This document shows positions 18,238-26,901 of a stretch of DNA of 64,000 bases, in pieces. The position numbers and the translations under genes are program-made. Source of the stretch: Alcanivorax profundi (GTDB lineage: Bacteria; Pseudomonadota; Gammaproteobacteria; Pseudomonadales; Alcanivoracaceae); NCBI RefSeq assembly GCF_003597125.1, contig NZ_QYYA01000001.1, forward strand, positions 620,001-684,000, written 5' to 3'. The notes beneath the pieces are model-generated. The model was given only the letters and a program-made list of their open reading frames with translations, did not search any database and was not told the origin of the DNA. The stretch's first letter is position 1. The number at the start of each line of letters is the position of its first letter.

Positions 18238-19110
18238 GTGTCTACACCGCAAGCGGGGATCTTCGATCGCAGTTATCAGTACCACCTTTTTTTCGAGCTG
18301 AGCCTTGGCAGTGGCCGGGATGAACAGGCCATCCGCAGGGCGTTGGCGGCACTGAATGCCCTGAAAAGCGAGCAGACGCCGGTAATTCTGGCGCTGGGGC
18401 CGGAATTGTGGAGCCGACTTGATACTCGCTTCAGCTTTCCGCCATTTTCTCTTGAGGGCCATGTGCCGGCAACCCAGGGTGATCTGTGGGTCTGGGTACA
18501 GGGCAAGAGCCGCAGCGATGTGTTCGATACCGGACTCAAGGTGCGAGACCTTGTCGATGAGGTCTTTAGTGCCCAGCTGGAACTGAATGGTTTCGTTTAT
18601 CACGATATGCGTGATCTGACCGGTTTCGTGGATGGTATCGGTAACCCCTCTGGCGAAAAAGCGGAAAAGGCGACCTTTATTGCCGAACCTCATCCTGGTG
18701 CCGGAGGGAGCTGGTTGCTGACACAGAAGTGGGTTCATAACCTTAAGGCCTTTAACGAACTGGGCGTCCCTGATCAGGAAAAAGTGTTTGGCCGAACAAA
18801 GGTGGATGCCGTGGAGTTTTCTCCGGAGGATATGCCGGAGGATTCCCATGTGGGGCGTACTGATGTGGACCGCGATGGTGTCCCTCAAAAAATGTGGCGT
18901 CGCTCGGTGCCATACGGAGACACGACTGAGCATGGTCTCTACTTTGTGGCTTTTGCCTGTGAGCTTGACCGTCACGACTACCTGTTACGGCGTATGTATG
19001 GCATTGCGGATGATACCGTGCGTGATCGCCTGCTGGACTTCAGTCGGCCGGTAATGAGTTCGTGGTGGTATGTGCCGACGCAGGCCTGGATTGATGGGGT
19101 TAGTGAATAG
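18238..19110 (+). CDS. Dyp-type heme peroxidase
   Basis: A 290-residue Dyp-type peroxidase. The family motif GFVDG (residues 129-133, distal Asp132), the probable proximal heme ligand H204 (DSHVGRTDV) and the distal arginine region RRSVPYGD are all present. Such enzymes oxidise dyes, phenols or porphyrin-like substrates with hydrogen peroxide; the physiological substrate is unknown. There is no signal peptide or Tat motif, so it is probably cytoplasmic (or encapsulin-loaded, although no encapsulin gene is nearby). The GTG start at 18238 follows AAGGAG at ideal spacing; an upstream ATG at 18199 is a weaker option. It is divergent from plsB. Confidence 0.9.
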   Translation: MSTPQAGIFDRSYQYHLFFELSLGSGRDEQAIRRALAALNALKSEQTPVILALGPELWSRLDTRFSFPPFSLEGHVPATQGDLWVWVQGKSRSDVFDTGLKVRDLVDEVFSAQLELNGFVYHDMRDLTGFVDGIGNPSGEKAEKATFIAEPHPGAGGSWLLTQKWVHNLKAFNELGVPDQEKVFGRTKVDAVEFSPEDMPEDSHVGRTDVDRDGVPQKMWRRSVPYGDTTEHGLYFVAFACELDRHDYLLRRMYGIADDTVRDRLLDFSRPVMSSWWYVPTQAWIDGVSE

Positions 19111-19115
19111 TTAAC

Positions 19116-19179
19116 AGTTAACAGTGAATAGTGCGCGGGTTCAGGCCCGTGCCGCACACAGATCAGAGGCCGCGCCCAT
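19116..19179. repeat. Left arm of a 64-bp perfect inverted repeat
   Basis: This 64-base stretch is the exact reverse complement of 19477-19540. Weaker similarity continues inwards to about 19205 and outwards to 19109, inside the peroxidase stop codon. Its outer end is a period-7 run (AGTTAAC, AGTTAAC, AGTGAAT), and its inner end is half of a terminator hairpin. Confidence 0.95.
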
Positions 19180-19204
19180 ACCTTGGACGCGGCCTCTTTC
19201 GTTT
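19166..19204 (+). terminator. Terminator after the Dyp peroxidase gene
   Basis: GAGGCCGCG (19166-19174) pairs over nine bases with CGCGGCCTC (19188-19196), followed by TTTCGTTT. It is part of the left inverted-repeat arm and its inward extension. Confidence 0.75.
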
Positions 19205-19312
19205 GTGAGAATTCGCAATCGCATCGAGAGAATCGCTCAGGATCTGACGTGGATCATGGTAGTTTGGGATTCCAGGTCTATGCTGAAAGCAAGAGTTCAG
19301 GGAGGGAAACCC

Positions 19313-19441
19313 ATGTACACAGACACAATGGTCATCGCCAGCATTGCCGTTATTGGTGGCATCTTCCTGTTTGCTGGTTGTTTCGCCTTGTTCATCTGGC
19401 TGGATGCCGCCAACGATGAAGACTCCAGCGAAAAACATTAA
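19313..19441 (+). CDS. Small single-span membrane protein, 42 residues
   Basis: A short frame with a strong ribosome-binding site (GGAGGGAAACCC before the ATG at 19313). The product has one hydrophobic segment (about residues 7-30, TMVIASIAVIGGIFLFAGCF and on) followed by an acidic tail (DAANDEDSSEKH), a pattern expected of a real small membrane protein with a cytoplasmic or periplasmic acidic tail. I do not recognise the family. A longer in-frame start at 19124 lies inside the repeat arm and has no membrane-protein character. The gene is alone between two convergent genes and is enclosed by the 64-bp inverted repeat. Confidence 0.6.
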   Translation: MYTDTMVIASIAVIGGIFLFAGCFALFIWLDAANDEDSSEKH

Positions 19442-19454
19442 TTCTCTATCCAGA

Positions 19455-19489
19455 AACAAGAAGGCCGCGCCCAAGCATGGGCGCGGCCT
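19455..19489 (-). terminator. Terminator after the aldehyde dehydrogenase gene
   Basis: AGGCCGCGCCCA (19462-19473) and TGGGCGCGGCCT (19478-19489) form a perfect 12-base-pair stem with a four-base loop. On the minus strand it is followed by TCTTGTTTCTG, about 60 bases after the dehydrogenase stop codon. Confidence 0.7.
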
Positions 19490-19540
19490 CTGATCTGTGT
19501 GCGGCACGGGCCTGAACCCGCGCACTATTCACTGTTAACT
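19477..19540. repeat. Right arm of the 64-bp perfect inverted repeat
   Basis: Exact reverse complement of 19116-19179. Its outer end (period-7 run) begins about ten bases past the aldehyde dehydrogenase stop codon, with a shorter match reaching 19547. Between the arms are 297 bases containing the 42-residue gene. Confidence 0.95.
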
Positions 19541-19550
19541 ATTAACTGCC

Positions 19551-21149
19551 TTAATCCGTTTTCCAGCGCGTAAACATCTTCTTCACCAGGAAGGGGGTGA
19601 GTTTCAGTGAGGCGCTGAGCCACTGGGCAATGCCGCTGGGGAAGACAAACTGCATGGCGTTCTTGAGGCCGTTATAGGTGGCTTGATCGAAGGGATACCA
19701 GAAGATATTCCGTTTGGAGGGAAGGATGTCCCAGTTGACCACTTTGGCCTGGGTCATCTCTTCCAGCCCTTCGGGGCCGTGGGTGCGGCCGATGCCGGAC
19801 TGTTTGCCGCCGCCCCAGGGGGTTTCGGACAGGCCATGGGTATAGAGATGATCGTTGACGGTGGTGACCCCGGATTCCAGGCGGGCGGCAATGGCGCGGC
19901 CGCGCTTGTTGTCCCGGGTCCAGACGGAGGAGGTCAGTGCAAGGTGGGAATCATTGGCCTTGCGAATGGCTTCCTCTTCATTGGCCACGCGCTGAACTGC
20001 AATGACCGGGCCAAAGGTTTCATCGCAGACGGCCAGCATGTCATCAGTGACCTGGGTCAGCAGGGTGGCCGGGAAGAAGTAGCCGTTATCCACATCACCG
20101 ACGGGGCGAGACTGGGCTTCGATTCGGGCCCCCTTGGCGAGAGCATCCTCCACGTGCTGTTGCACGGTACGCAGTTGACCTGCGGTGGTCAGACTACCGA
20201 TATCCACGTCAAAGCCCTTGCAGCCAACGCCGTGACGCAGCTGTCGGGTCTTGCGGGCCATCAGCTCCACGAAGGCGTCGTAGACCGCGTCCACCACATA
20301 GATACGCTCAACACCGCCACAGCTCTGCCCGGCATTCTGATACCCGCCCCAGGCGGCGCCGTTGGTAGCGCGCTCTAGATCGGCATCTTCCAGCACGATC
20401 ATGGGATCGTTACCGCCCAGCTCCAGTGACACCGGGGTCAGGGTTTGCGCAGCCTGCGCCATCAGGGTCTTGCCGGCCGGGACACTGCCGGTAAAGAACA
20501 GTTTGTTGATCCCGTTCTCGAAAAATCCGGTGGCGACTTTTGAACCGGACCCCACCACGTGGGTGAACAGGCCTTCAGGTAGTTCACCGGCAGTGACGAT
20601 CTGTTCGATAGCCCGGCCAACCGCCGGCGTGGCGGCTGCCACTTTGAGGATAATGGCGTTACCTGCCATCAGCCCCATGACGATTTCGCCAAAGGGAATG
20701 GACAGCGGATAGTTCCAGGGACTGATAATGCCAACCACACCCAGTGGCAGGCGCAACATTTCCGTGCGCTTGTTGAAGAACAGCAGGCTTCCAGGAGCTC
20801 GGCGGGAGGCTTTCAGGTGCTTTTCTGCATTGCGTGCATACCAGTTACAGGCGAGAGCGCAGGGCAGGACTTCGGTGGCCAGAGCGTCGGTCAGGGTCTT
20901 GCCGTTGCTTTCACTGACAATACGAGCCAGATCATCGGCCCGATCGACAATGTAGCTGCGCATCATCTGGATATGCCGGGCTCGTTCCTTGAACGACTTG
21001 GCGGCCCAGATTGCCTGGGCTTCACGAGCGCCGGCAATGATGGCTGGCAGGCGTGTCAGGTCGGTTTCGTTAAGCTCGGCCACGGCTTTGCCGGTGGCGG
21101 GATTGGTATCAACCACAACACCGGGTTGCAGGGTTTCCTGAATAGTCAT
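19551..21149 (-). CDS. Aldehyde dehydrogenase family protein
   Basis: A 532-residue NAD(P)+-dependent aldehyde dehydrogenase. The catalytic residues are in place: Asn145 (SPWNYPLS), Glu243 (LELGGNDP) and Cys277 (NAGQSCGG). The C-terminus is longer than in soluble 490-residue enzymes and ends with a mildly hydrophobic, basic stretch (WLSASLKLTPFLVKKMFTRW), which could bring the enzyme to a membrane, as in fatty-aldehyde dehydrogenases. The substrate is not determined; fatty aldehydes are a reasonable guess in this context. It is a single-gene unit with a perfect dyad 20 bases before its ATG. Confidence 0.88.
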   Translation of the reverse strand: MTIQETLQPGVVVDTNPATGKAVAELNETDLTRLPAIIAGAREAQAIWAAKSFKERARHIQMMRSYIVDRADDLARIVSESNGKTLTDALATEVLPCALACNWYARNAEKHLKASRRAPGSLLFFNKRTEMLRLPLGVVGIISPWNYPLSIPFGEIVMGLMAGNAIILKVAAATPAVGRAIEQIVTAGELPEGLFTHVVGSGSKVATGFFENGINKLFFTGSVPAGKTLMAQAAQTLTPVSLELGGNDPMIVLEDADLERATNGAAWGGYQNAGQSCGGVERIYVVDAVYDAFVELMARKTRQLRHGVGCKGFDVDIGSLTTAGQLRTVQQHVEDALAKGARIEAQSRPVGDVDNGYFFPATLLTQVTDDMLAVCDETFGPVIAVQRVANEEEAIRKANDSHLALTSSVWTRDNKRGRAIAARLESGVTTVNDHLYTHGLSETPWGGGKQSGIGRTHGPEGLEEMTQAKVVNWDILPSKRNIFWYPFDQATYNGLKNAMQFVFPSGIAQWLSASLKLTPFLVKKMFTRWKTD

Positions 21150-21168
21150 GGGGTGGGCTCTCTATCAT

Positions 21169-21186
21169 GCGAAGTGCGGACTTCGC
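21169..21186. promoter_or_regulatory. Perfect dyad upstream of the aldehyde dehydrogenase
   Basis: GCGAAGT-GCGG-ACTTCGC has perfect seven-base arms around four bases and ends 20 bases upstream of the dehydrogenase ATG at 21149. Its position suits a repressor operator or a hairpin in the 5' leader. No cognate regulator is recognised. Confidence 0.4.
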
Positions 21187-21241
21187 CGGGCTGAAAACGG
21201 AATCCAAGTACCTTTAGGGAAACACAGAGTAGACACTGTGG

Positions 21242-23347
21242 CTAGGGCTGTATGGGCCGTTCTGTCAGGTCTCCGGGGACAATGTCCGGGTCGGTGACGC
21301 CTTCTTTCAGGCGTGTGGCCATGCGCTGGAAGGTAAGATCAATGCGCTCGAGAGCGCCGGTGATCTGCAGTTTCTGGGTGTGATTCACTCCGGCCCCTTG
21401 CAGGGCTCGCAACAGTTCAGCAGAGCGATTCAAAAACTGGCTGTCAGTTTTGCCTTGGGCGCAAAGCTGATAACCATGGGCCAGCGCATCCTGCCATTGC
21501 CTGGCGCACTCACGCACCCTGGGTGAGCTGTCTTCATGCAGGTGACTGTGGATCCAGAGTGATACCTGGCCCAGGTTCAGGCCGGTGAGCCCAAGGTCAG
21601 TGAAGTGTCGCCGGGTTTCTGGCAGAGCCTTGTCGCACACGGTCAGCCAGCGCAGGCGGTCGGCCATGCGGGCGTTGAACCAGTCCTCCTGTTGCGCACG
21701 GGGGCCTTCGGTCACTCGTCTGAGATCATTGGCCGTATGACGAATCAAGCGCCTGCGCAGCCCGGCGCCGTTGGGGGGCGTGATCAGACGGAACATGAGA
21801 AAAGCGATAAAAATACCAGCGGTGATGGCCAGCCCGTTGCTGGCGACCCTGGCCACATCAAAATCCATGTCATTACCCGGCTGGACCAGAATGATGTAGG
21901 GAGTACAAAAGCCCAGACCGTAGGCGAGCGTTTCTTTCTTGCTGATCGCCAGCAGTGCGACAAACAGGGGGGCTGTCAGCACCACCAGTAGCAGGGGGAA
22001 GCTGCCATTGGCCATGGCCAGCAGCGGCAGGGCGAAAAACAGGCTGACAGGGGTGGCCAGTACCGAGGTGAAGGTCGCCCGCTTGAGTACCAGGTCCGGC
22101 TCGGGTAACCGGGCAAACAGAATGGTGAACATCACCGGCATGACCATCAGCATGATCGCCATGGGACTGGCGGTGCCCACCCAGAGCCCGGCAGCAATCA
22201 AGAACACCAGCGCGCTGCGCAGGCCAACGGCGGCGGCCACTTGCCAGTCGCGATAGGGTTTCAATGACGGCGGGCGCAGCTGCATCTCGCGGCTGTGGTA
22301 CAGGGCACGGTTGGCTTCCAGTGCCAGGATCAGGTCGCTGGTCAGGTTCAGGGCGACCAGATAGAAACGCCGTTGCAGAGCGGGGACCGTGCTGCGTTGC
22401 GCTTTACGGGCTGTGCGCAGGGTATGGCGAAGCTGCTGGGCTTCTTCCATGGCTTGCTCGGCGGAGTGGGTTTCTCGCATGCGCAGGAACGACTGCCGCA
22501 GTTGTGTCAGGACATCACGGATCTCATCGGTGAGCAGGTCGTCATGATTGCGCATCAGGCGGCCGATCACGCGAATGCGGGCAATCAGGGACAGGGTCTT
22601 GTGACACACCATGGTTGCCGCCCTTGCTCGCCCCGGGCCCTGGCTGCCTTCATAGAAAACGGCGGAGCTGTCATCACTCAGGGCAAAGATGTCCTGCAGC
22701 AAGCTGTCCACTTGCTGGTGGCGGGTGGCGTGGGTGCCGGCAGGATTAAGCTCCAGCTCCAGATAGGCCAGCGTCTGGTTGAGGGCATTGCGGGCATGAT
22801 TGCGTAGCAGGCCCGCCACATGGGCTGGCCAGAACAGATTACTGACCAGGGTGGCGCAGGTGGCGCCGAGGATGATCTCGCTGACACGGGCGGTGGCCAC
22901 ATGAAAGATACCAATACTGCTGGTGGCGTGGGGATTGGCTATGGAGATCACCACAATCAGTGTGGCGGTGATGCCGGCCATGGCGAAGCCGTAGATGAAA
23001 TTGGCCTGACGTAGCCAGGCGGATGCGCCGGCGTTGAGACCGATCCACAGCATCAGACAGACAATGGCCAGCAGAGGGTAGGGCAGTAACCAGGCCAGGA
23101 TCATCAGCCCGACGGCCCCGCCGACCAGTGTGCCGCCGATCTGGCACAGGCCTTTTTCAATCACCAGTCCGGTTTCCGGCCGAATTTGCAGAAAGACCGC
23201 AGAAATCAGAGCCCAGTAGGGGCGTTCCAGTTGCATCAGCATGGCCAGCCACAGGGCCAGTGCCATGGCGAGAATGCCCTTGAGGGCAAACAGCAGCGAT
23301 TGCCTGTCTGGCGTCAGGATTGTCGCCAGTCGGGAATCAAGGGTCAT
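21242..23347 (-). CDS. aaeB: FUSC-family efflux permease, AaeB-like
   Basis: A 701-residue FUSC-family inner-membrane protein with two sets of hydrophobic helices (about residues 15-180 and 370-515), each followed by a cytoplasmic domain, as in AaeB (655 residues in E. coli). With the membrane-fusion protein AaeA it exports aromatic carboxylic acids such as p-hydroxybenzoate; the substrate here is inferred only from family. It overlaps the end of the aaeA-like gene by 11 bases. Gene order aaeX-aaeA-aaeB is conserved, but no aaeR regulator is adjacent. Confidence 0.83.
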   Translation of the reverse strand: MTLDSRLATILTPDRQSLLFALKGILAMALALWLAMLMQLERPYWALISAVFLQIRPETGLVIEKGLCQIGGTLVGGAVGLMILAWLLPYPLLAIVCLMLWIGLNAGASAWLRQANFIYGFAMAGITATLIVVISIANPHATSSIGIFHVATARVSEIILGATCATLVSNLFWPAHVAGLLRNHARNALNQTLAYLELELNPAGTHATRHQQVDSLLQDIFALSDDSSAVFYEGSQGPGRARAATMVCHKTLSLIARIRVIGRLMRNHDDLLTDEIRDVLTQLRQSFLRMRETHSAEQAMEEAQQLRHTLRTARKAQRSTVPALQRRFYLVALNLTSDLILALEANRALYHSREMQLRPPSLKPYRDWQVAAAVGLRSALVFLIAAGLWVGTASPMAIMLMVMPVMFTILFARLPEPDLVLKRATFTSVLATPVSLFFALPLLAMANGSFPLLLVVLTAPLFVALLAISKKETLAYGLGFCTPYIILVQPGNDMDFDVARVASNGLAITAGIFIAFLMFRLITPPNGAGLRRRLIRHTANDLRRVTEGPRAQQEDWFNARMADRLRWLTVCDKALPETRRHFTDLGLTGLNLGQVSLWIHSHLHEDSSPRVRECARQWQDALAHGYQLCAQGKTDSQFLNRSAELLRALQGAGVNHTQKLQITGALERIDLTFQRMATRLKEGVTDPDIVPGDLTERPIQP

Positions 23348-24179
23348 CGTGTAGCCGCACGGTGGCCGTCATACCTGCAGCGATCAGCAGGTCATCGGGG
23401 ACCGATTCAAGCTCGATATGGACGGGAATTCGCTGTGCCAGTCGTACCCAGTTAAAGGTTTGTTGTACCTGTGGCAGCAGTTGCTGATCGGTACGGGTGT
23501 TGGCATTGGCGATAGCCTGCCCGACGCTGGTGACCTTGCCGCTGAGGGCGTGGGCACCATTCATGAGCACCACGGTGGCAGATTGACCTACATGCACCAG
23601 CGGCAGCTTGGTTTCTTCGAAATAGCCGGTCACGTAGAAGCTGTTCTCGCGGACCATGGACAGCACGGGCTCGCCCTGTTTCACAAAGTTGCCTTCCTGA
23701 AGCGCCAGATTGGCCACCGTACCGTCGGCAGGAGCGCTGATACGGGTGCGCTCCAGATTGAGTTTTGCACTCTCCAGTTCGGCTTCGGCCATGGCCATGT
23801 TGGCCGCCGCTTGCTGCAGGGCCAGTTGCGTTTGTTCCTGGTCGTTTTGTGCGGCTTGTTCATGTCGCTTCTGCGCGAGCTGGTAACTGGCTTGCTGGTA
23901 GGCAAGGCGGGCCTCGGCCTGGGAGAGGGCAGCCAGGTAACGTCGGTCGTCGATGCGAAATAGCGGGTCGCCCTTGCGTACTTGCTGGTTGTCGCCCACG
24001 GATAACTCTGCTACCCAGCCGGAAACGTCGGGAGACAGCGTAATGATTTCTGCCCGGACTTTACCGTCGCGGGTCCAGGGAGCATACAGGTAGTAATTCC
24101 ACACCCAGTTGCCAGCAAGCAGGGCGATGATCACGGCGATGACAGTGATGAGTATGCGTAGACGTTGAGACATCAGCAT
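23337..24179 (-). CDS. aaeA: HlyD-family membrane fusion protein, AaeA-like
   Basis: A 280-residue periplasmic adaptor. An N-terminal membrane anchor (ITVIAVIIALLAGNWVW) is followed by a lipoyl-like half (ITLSPDVSGWVAELSVGDNQ), a coiled coil of Ala/Gln-rich helices (about residues 95-150), the second lipoyl half (RISAPADGTVANLALQEGN) and a beta-barrel domain. It links the FUSC permease to the outer membrane. The ATG at 24179 follows AAGGACACAG; another ATG two codons later is possible. It sits eight bases after aaeX. Confidence 0.88.
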   Translation of the reverse strand: MLMSQRLRILITVIAVIIALLAGNWVWNYYLYAPWTRDGKVRAEIITLSPDVSGWVAELSVGDNQQVRKGDPLFRIDDRRYLAALSQAEARLAYQQASYQLAQKRHEQAAQNDQEQTQLALQQAAANMAMAEAELESAKLNLERTRISAPADGTVANLALQEGNFVKQGEPVLSMVRENSFYVTGYFEETKLPLVHVGQSATVVLMNGAHALSGKVTSVGQAIANANTRTDQQLLPQVQQTFNWVRLAQRIPVHIELESVPDDLLIAAGMTATVRLHDDP

Positions 24180-24187
24180 CTGTGTCC

Positions 24188-24388
24188 TTAACTCAGCAGG
24201 CGCACTGACAGCGCCAGGTAACAGACAAACAGTGACAAATACAGCCAGGCGGCTTTCCAGATTTGTTGGTGCCAGCCGAGCAAGCGCAGTACCCACCAGG
24301 TCAGGGCCGTCAGCAATAAGCCAAGCAGTACGAATAACACCATGGGGCTGACCAGCAGGCCTCCCACGGGTATTTCATGCAGCCACAT
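24188..24388 (-). CDS. aaeX: DUF1656 small membrane protein, AaeX-like
   Basis: A 66-residue protein with two hydrophobic segments (about residues 10-35 and 43-63), matching AaeX (67 residues) in size and position before aaeA and aaeB. Its role in the efflux system is not established. The ATG at 24388 gives the canonical length; the in-frame extension to 24508 is low in membrane character and runs into repeat-like sequence. Confidence 0.82.
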   Translation of the reverse strand: MWLHEIPVGGLLVSPMVLFVLLGLLLTALTWWVLRLLGWHQQIWKAAWLYLSLFVCYLALSVRLLS

Positions 24389-24479
24389 TGTTGTCCCCGG
24401 TGATCGATGTTTCACCCATGGTAGCGGATAAAGTGGAGCCGCTGTAGGCGCCCCCGCCGGTATGCGGATGTGTGCGGGT

Positions 24480-24573
24480 AGCTCGCTATCGGGCTCGCTT
24501 GCAGGCAAGTTCTCTCAGAGGCCAGGTTTCCACTGCCGATCACCTCAAACTGTCGGAGCCAGCCTGCGGGTGA
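24480..24573. repeat. Decayed REP-like palindromes between aaeX and dapE
   Basis: The 218-base gap 24389-24606 has no gene. It contains CTTGC-AG-GCAAG (24498-24509), set in a sequence like the cores of pseudomonad REP elements, and TCGGAGCCAGCCTGCGGG (24552-24569), resembling another REP stem. Both are degenerate, and the call rests on remembered REP patterns. Confidence 0.35.
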
Positions 24574-24606
24574 TGGGCTGATGGGCTTCGAGCGGGCGGT
24601 GTTGCG

Positions 24607-25740
24607 TCAGGCGCCGCCCATCAAATTCCCCAGCAACCGGGTATAGATTGCCGTGAGGGTATCCAGTTCGCTGATGCTGGTGTGCTCATCGACCTTGTGG
24701 ATGGTGGCATTGATGGGGCCGAGCTCTACGACTTGGCTACCTGTGGGTGCGATAAAGCGTCCGTCGCTGGTGCCGCCAGCGGTAGACAGTTCGGTTTCTT
24801 TGCCGGTGACGTCGCGAATGGCCGTGACAGTGGCATCCACCAGTGCGCCCCGATCGGTAAGGAACGGTTGGCCTGAAAGCGTCCAGGTCAGATCGTAGTC
24901 CAGACCATGCTTGTCCAGGATGGCCTCGGTGCGCTCACGAAGGATGGCGTCAGTCAGTTCGGTGGAAAAGCGGAAGTTGAAGATCACTTCGCAGGTACCG
25001 GGAATCACATTGGTGGCCCCGGTTCCGGCGTTGATGTTGGAGATCTGGAAACTGGTGGCAGGGAAAAAGTCATTACCCTTGTCCCATTCCGCGGCGGCCA
25101 GCTCCGCGAGTGCCGGCGCCGCATCGTGGACCGGGTTGCGTGCCAGATGCGGGTAGGCCACATGCCCCTGGATTCCTTTGACGATCAGCCGGGCGCCCAG
25201 TGAACCCCGGCGGCCGTTCTTGATGACATCCCCCACGGTATTCGTTGAGGAAGGTTCGCCCACCAGGCAGTAGTCGATATGTTCGTTACGTGCCTGCAGG
25301 GTTTCCACCACCTTGACCGTACCGTTGACGGAAGGGCCTTCTTCGTCAGCGGTGATCAGCAGGGCCAGGCTGCCTGCGTGATTGGGGTTGGCCGCCACGA
25401 AGTCTTCAATGGCCACCATCATGGCGGCAATGGAGCCCTTCATGTCCGCTGTACCGCGCCCGTAGAGCAAGTCGCCTTCCTCGGTCGGGGTGAATGGATC
25501 GTATTTCCAGGCGGAGACATCTCCGGTCGGAACCACGTCGGTATGCCCGGCAAAGGCGAAAACTGGCCCTTGCGTGCCCCGGCGAGCCCACAAGTTGCGG
25601 ACCTCCTCAAACCACAGGGTTTCGCATTCGAAGCCCAGTTCTTCGAGTTTTTCAATCATCCAGTCCTGACAGCCTTCATCTTCCGGGGTGACGGAGGCGC
25701 GACGGATGAGTTCCTTGGTGTAGTCGAGGGTGCGGGACAT
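24607..25740 (-). CDS. dapE: Succinyl-diaminopimelate desuccinylase DapE
   Basis: A 377-residue M20-family zinc hydrolase, the normal DapE length. The metal-site motifs [12 protein letters not shown] (about residues 63-74), [10 protein letters not shown] and [12 protein letters not shown] are intact. It removes succinate from N-succinyl-LL-diaminopimelate to give LL-DAP for lysine and peptidoglycan. It is the last gene of the dap block on this strand, 91 bases after dapD, with a repeat pair between them. Confidence 0.97.
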   Translation of the reverse strand: MSRTLDYTKELIRRASVTPEDEGCQDWMIEKLEELGFECETLWFEEVRNLWARRGTQGPVFAFAGHTDVVPTGDVSAWKYDPFTPTEEGDLLYGRGTADMKGSIAAMMVAIEDFVAANPNHAGSLALLITADEEGPSVNGTVKVVETLQARNEHIDYCLVGEPSSTNTVGDVIKNGRRGSLGARLIVKGIQGHVAYPHLARNPVHDAAPALAELAAAEWDKGNDFFPATSFQISNINAGTGATNVIPGTCEVIFNFRFSTELTDAILRERTEAILDKHGLDYDLTWTLSGQPFLTDRGALVDATVTAIRDVTGKETELSTAGGTSDGRFIAPTGSQVVELGPINATIHKVDEHTSISELDTLTAIYTRLLGNLMGGA

Positions 25741-25759
25741 TAAATTCAGCTCCAGGCCT

Positions 25760-25823
25760 CAAGCCACAAGTTACAAGCCGGCAAACCCGGAAGGTCTGCT
25801 CGTGGCTTGTGACTCGTCGCTTG
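25760..25823. repeat. Inverted pair of period-7 repeats (dapD-dapE gap)
   Basis: The left arm 25760-25779 (CAAGCCACAAGTTACAAGCC) matches the reverse complement of 25804-25823 at 17 of 20 bases, with a 24-base spacer. Each arm has a seven-base period (CAAGCCA, CAAGTTA, CAAGCCG). The right arm starts within nine bases of the dapD stop codon. Confidence 0.8.
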
Positions 25824-25831
25824 TCGCTGTT

Positions 25832-26866
25832 TTAGTTGTGCTTGTGCAGTTCGTCGTTCAGTGCGATGGCGCTTTTGTTGGTGAGGCACTGAACGGCACC
25901 GCTGATGGTGTCGCGGCGGAACAGCAGGTCGGACTTCCCGGCCAGATCACGGGCCTTGACGGTGTCGACCAGCTCGCCTTTGTCATCCATCAGTTGGACC
26001 TTGGAACCGGCAGTGATGTACAGGCCTGCCTCGACAGTGCAGCGGTCGCCGAGGGGGATGCCGGTGCCCGCATTGGCACCGAGCAGACAGCCTTCGCCCA
26101 GGGAGATAATGATATTGCCGCCACCGGACAGGGTGCCCATGGTGGAGGCGCCGCCACCGATGTCGGAGCCCTTGCCTACAAATACACCGGCAGAGATTCG
26201 ACCTTCGATCATGCCGGGGCCTTCGGTGCCCGCGTTAAAGTTGATGAAACCTTCGTGCATGATGGTGGTGCCTTCGCCAACGTAGGCGCCCAGGCGAACC
26301 CGGGAGGTGTCGGCAATACGCACGCCGGCAGGGACCACGTAGTCCGTCATTTTCGGGAATTTGTCCACGCTGTTCACTTCCAGCACCTTGCCATTGAGGC
26401 GGGCCATCAGCTGGCGCTCCTGCAGCTCTTCCAGGTCTACCGCACCTTCGTTGGTCCAGGCCACGTTAGGCAGCAGTGGGAACATGCCGGCCAGGTTGAC
26501 GCCGTGGGGTTTCACCAGACGGTGAGAGATCAAATGCAGCTTGAGATAGGCTTCCGGGGTGGTGGCCGGCTCGGCATCTGTTTCCAGCACGGTCAGCACC
26601 ACGGGGCGATCGCTTTCCTGGAACGCTACGGCATAGCTGGCTTCGTGCTCGAAGCCCGCCTCACGCCACTCGCGGGCAATGTGCTGGACCTGACGGTGGG
26701 TCAGTTCAATGGCGGCGTTGCCACCCTGGTAGTCCAGCTCTTCACGAATCACCTCTACCAGCTTGGCGTCCGGGTGCAGCGCCGGGTCTGGATAGTAGAC
26801 TTCCAGCCAGTTGTCGTTACGGTTCTTGGTGCCGCAGCCCAGGGCGATAGCGAAATAGTTGCTCAT
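25832..26866 (-). CDS. dapD: Tetrahydrodipicolinate N-succinyltransferase DapD (long form)
   Basis: A 344-residue enzyme of the long DapD type found in pseudomonads, distinct from the 274-residue E. coli form. The C-terminal half is a left-handed beta-helix of hexapeptide repeats (RVRLGAYVGEGTTIMHEGF, GSDIGGGAST) with the glycine-rich acetyl-group-binding turns. It transfers succinate from succinyl-CoA to tetrahydrodipicolinate in lysine/DAP synthesis. AGAGGACATC precedes the ATG. Confidence 0.95.
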   Translation of the reverse strand: MSNYFAIALGCGTKNRNDNWLEVYYPDPALHPDAKLVEVIREELDYQGGNAAIELTHRQVQHIAREWREAGFEHEASYAVAFQESDRPVVLTVLETDAEPATTPEAYLKLHLISHRLVKPHGVNLAGMFPLLPNVAWTNEGAVDLEELQERQLMARLNGKVLEVNSVDKFPKMTDYVVPAGVRIADTSRVRLGAYVGEGTTIMHEGFINFNAGTEGPGMIEGRISAGVFVGKGSDIGGGASTMGTLSGGGNIIISLGEGCLLGANAGTGIPLGDRCTVEAGLYITAGSKVQLMDDKGELVDTVKARDLAGKSDLLFRRDTISGAVQCLTNKSAIALNDELHKHN

Positions 26867-26883
26867 GATGTCCTCTCATTTCT

Positions 26884-26901
26884 ACGTCGGACGTCCGACG
26901 T
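26884..26901. repeat. 18-bp perfect palindrome between yffB-like gene and dapD
   Basis: ACGTCGGACGTCCGACGT is fully self-complementary and also reads with a seven-base period (ACGTCGG, ACGTCCG, ACGT). It begins one base past the stop codon of the upstream gene (26902-26904) and lies 18 bases before the dapD ATG. Confidence 0.85.

Noticed and set aside
19124-19312. N-terminal extension of the 42-residue gene from an ATG at 19124
   Set aside because: The extra 63 codons lie largely in the repeat arm and terminator, with no ribosome-binding site; the ATG at 19313 has a strong one.
26884-26901. Palindrome as a regulatory operator of dapD
   Set aside because: Position would allow it, but the seven-base period and start at a stop codon fit the repeat class better; no regulator is known for it.
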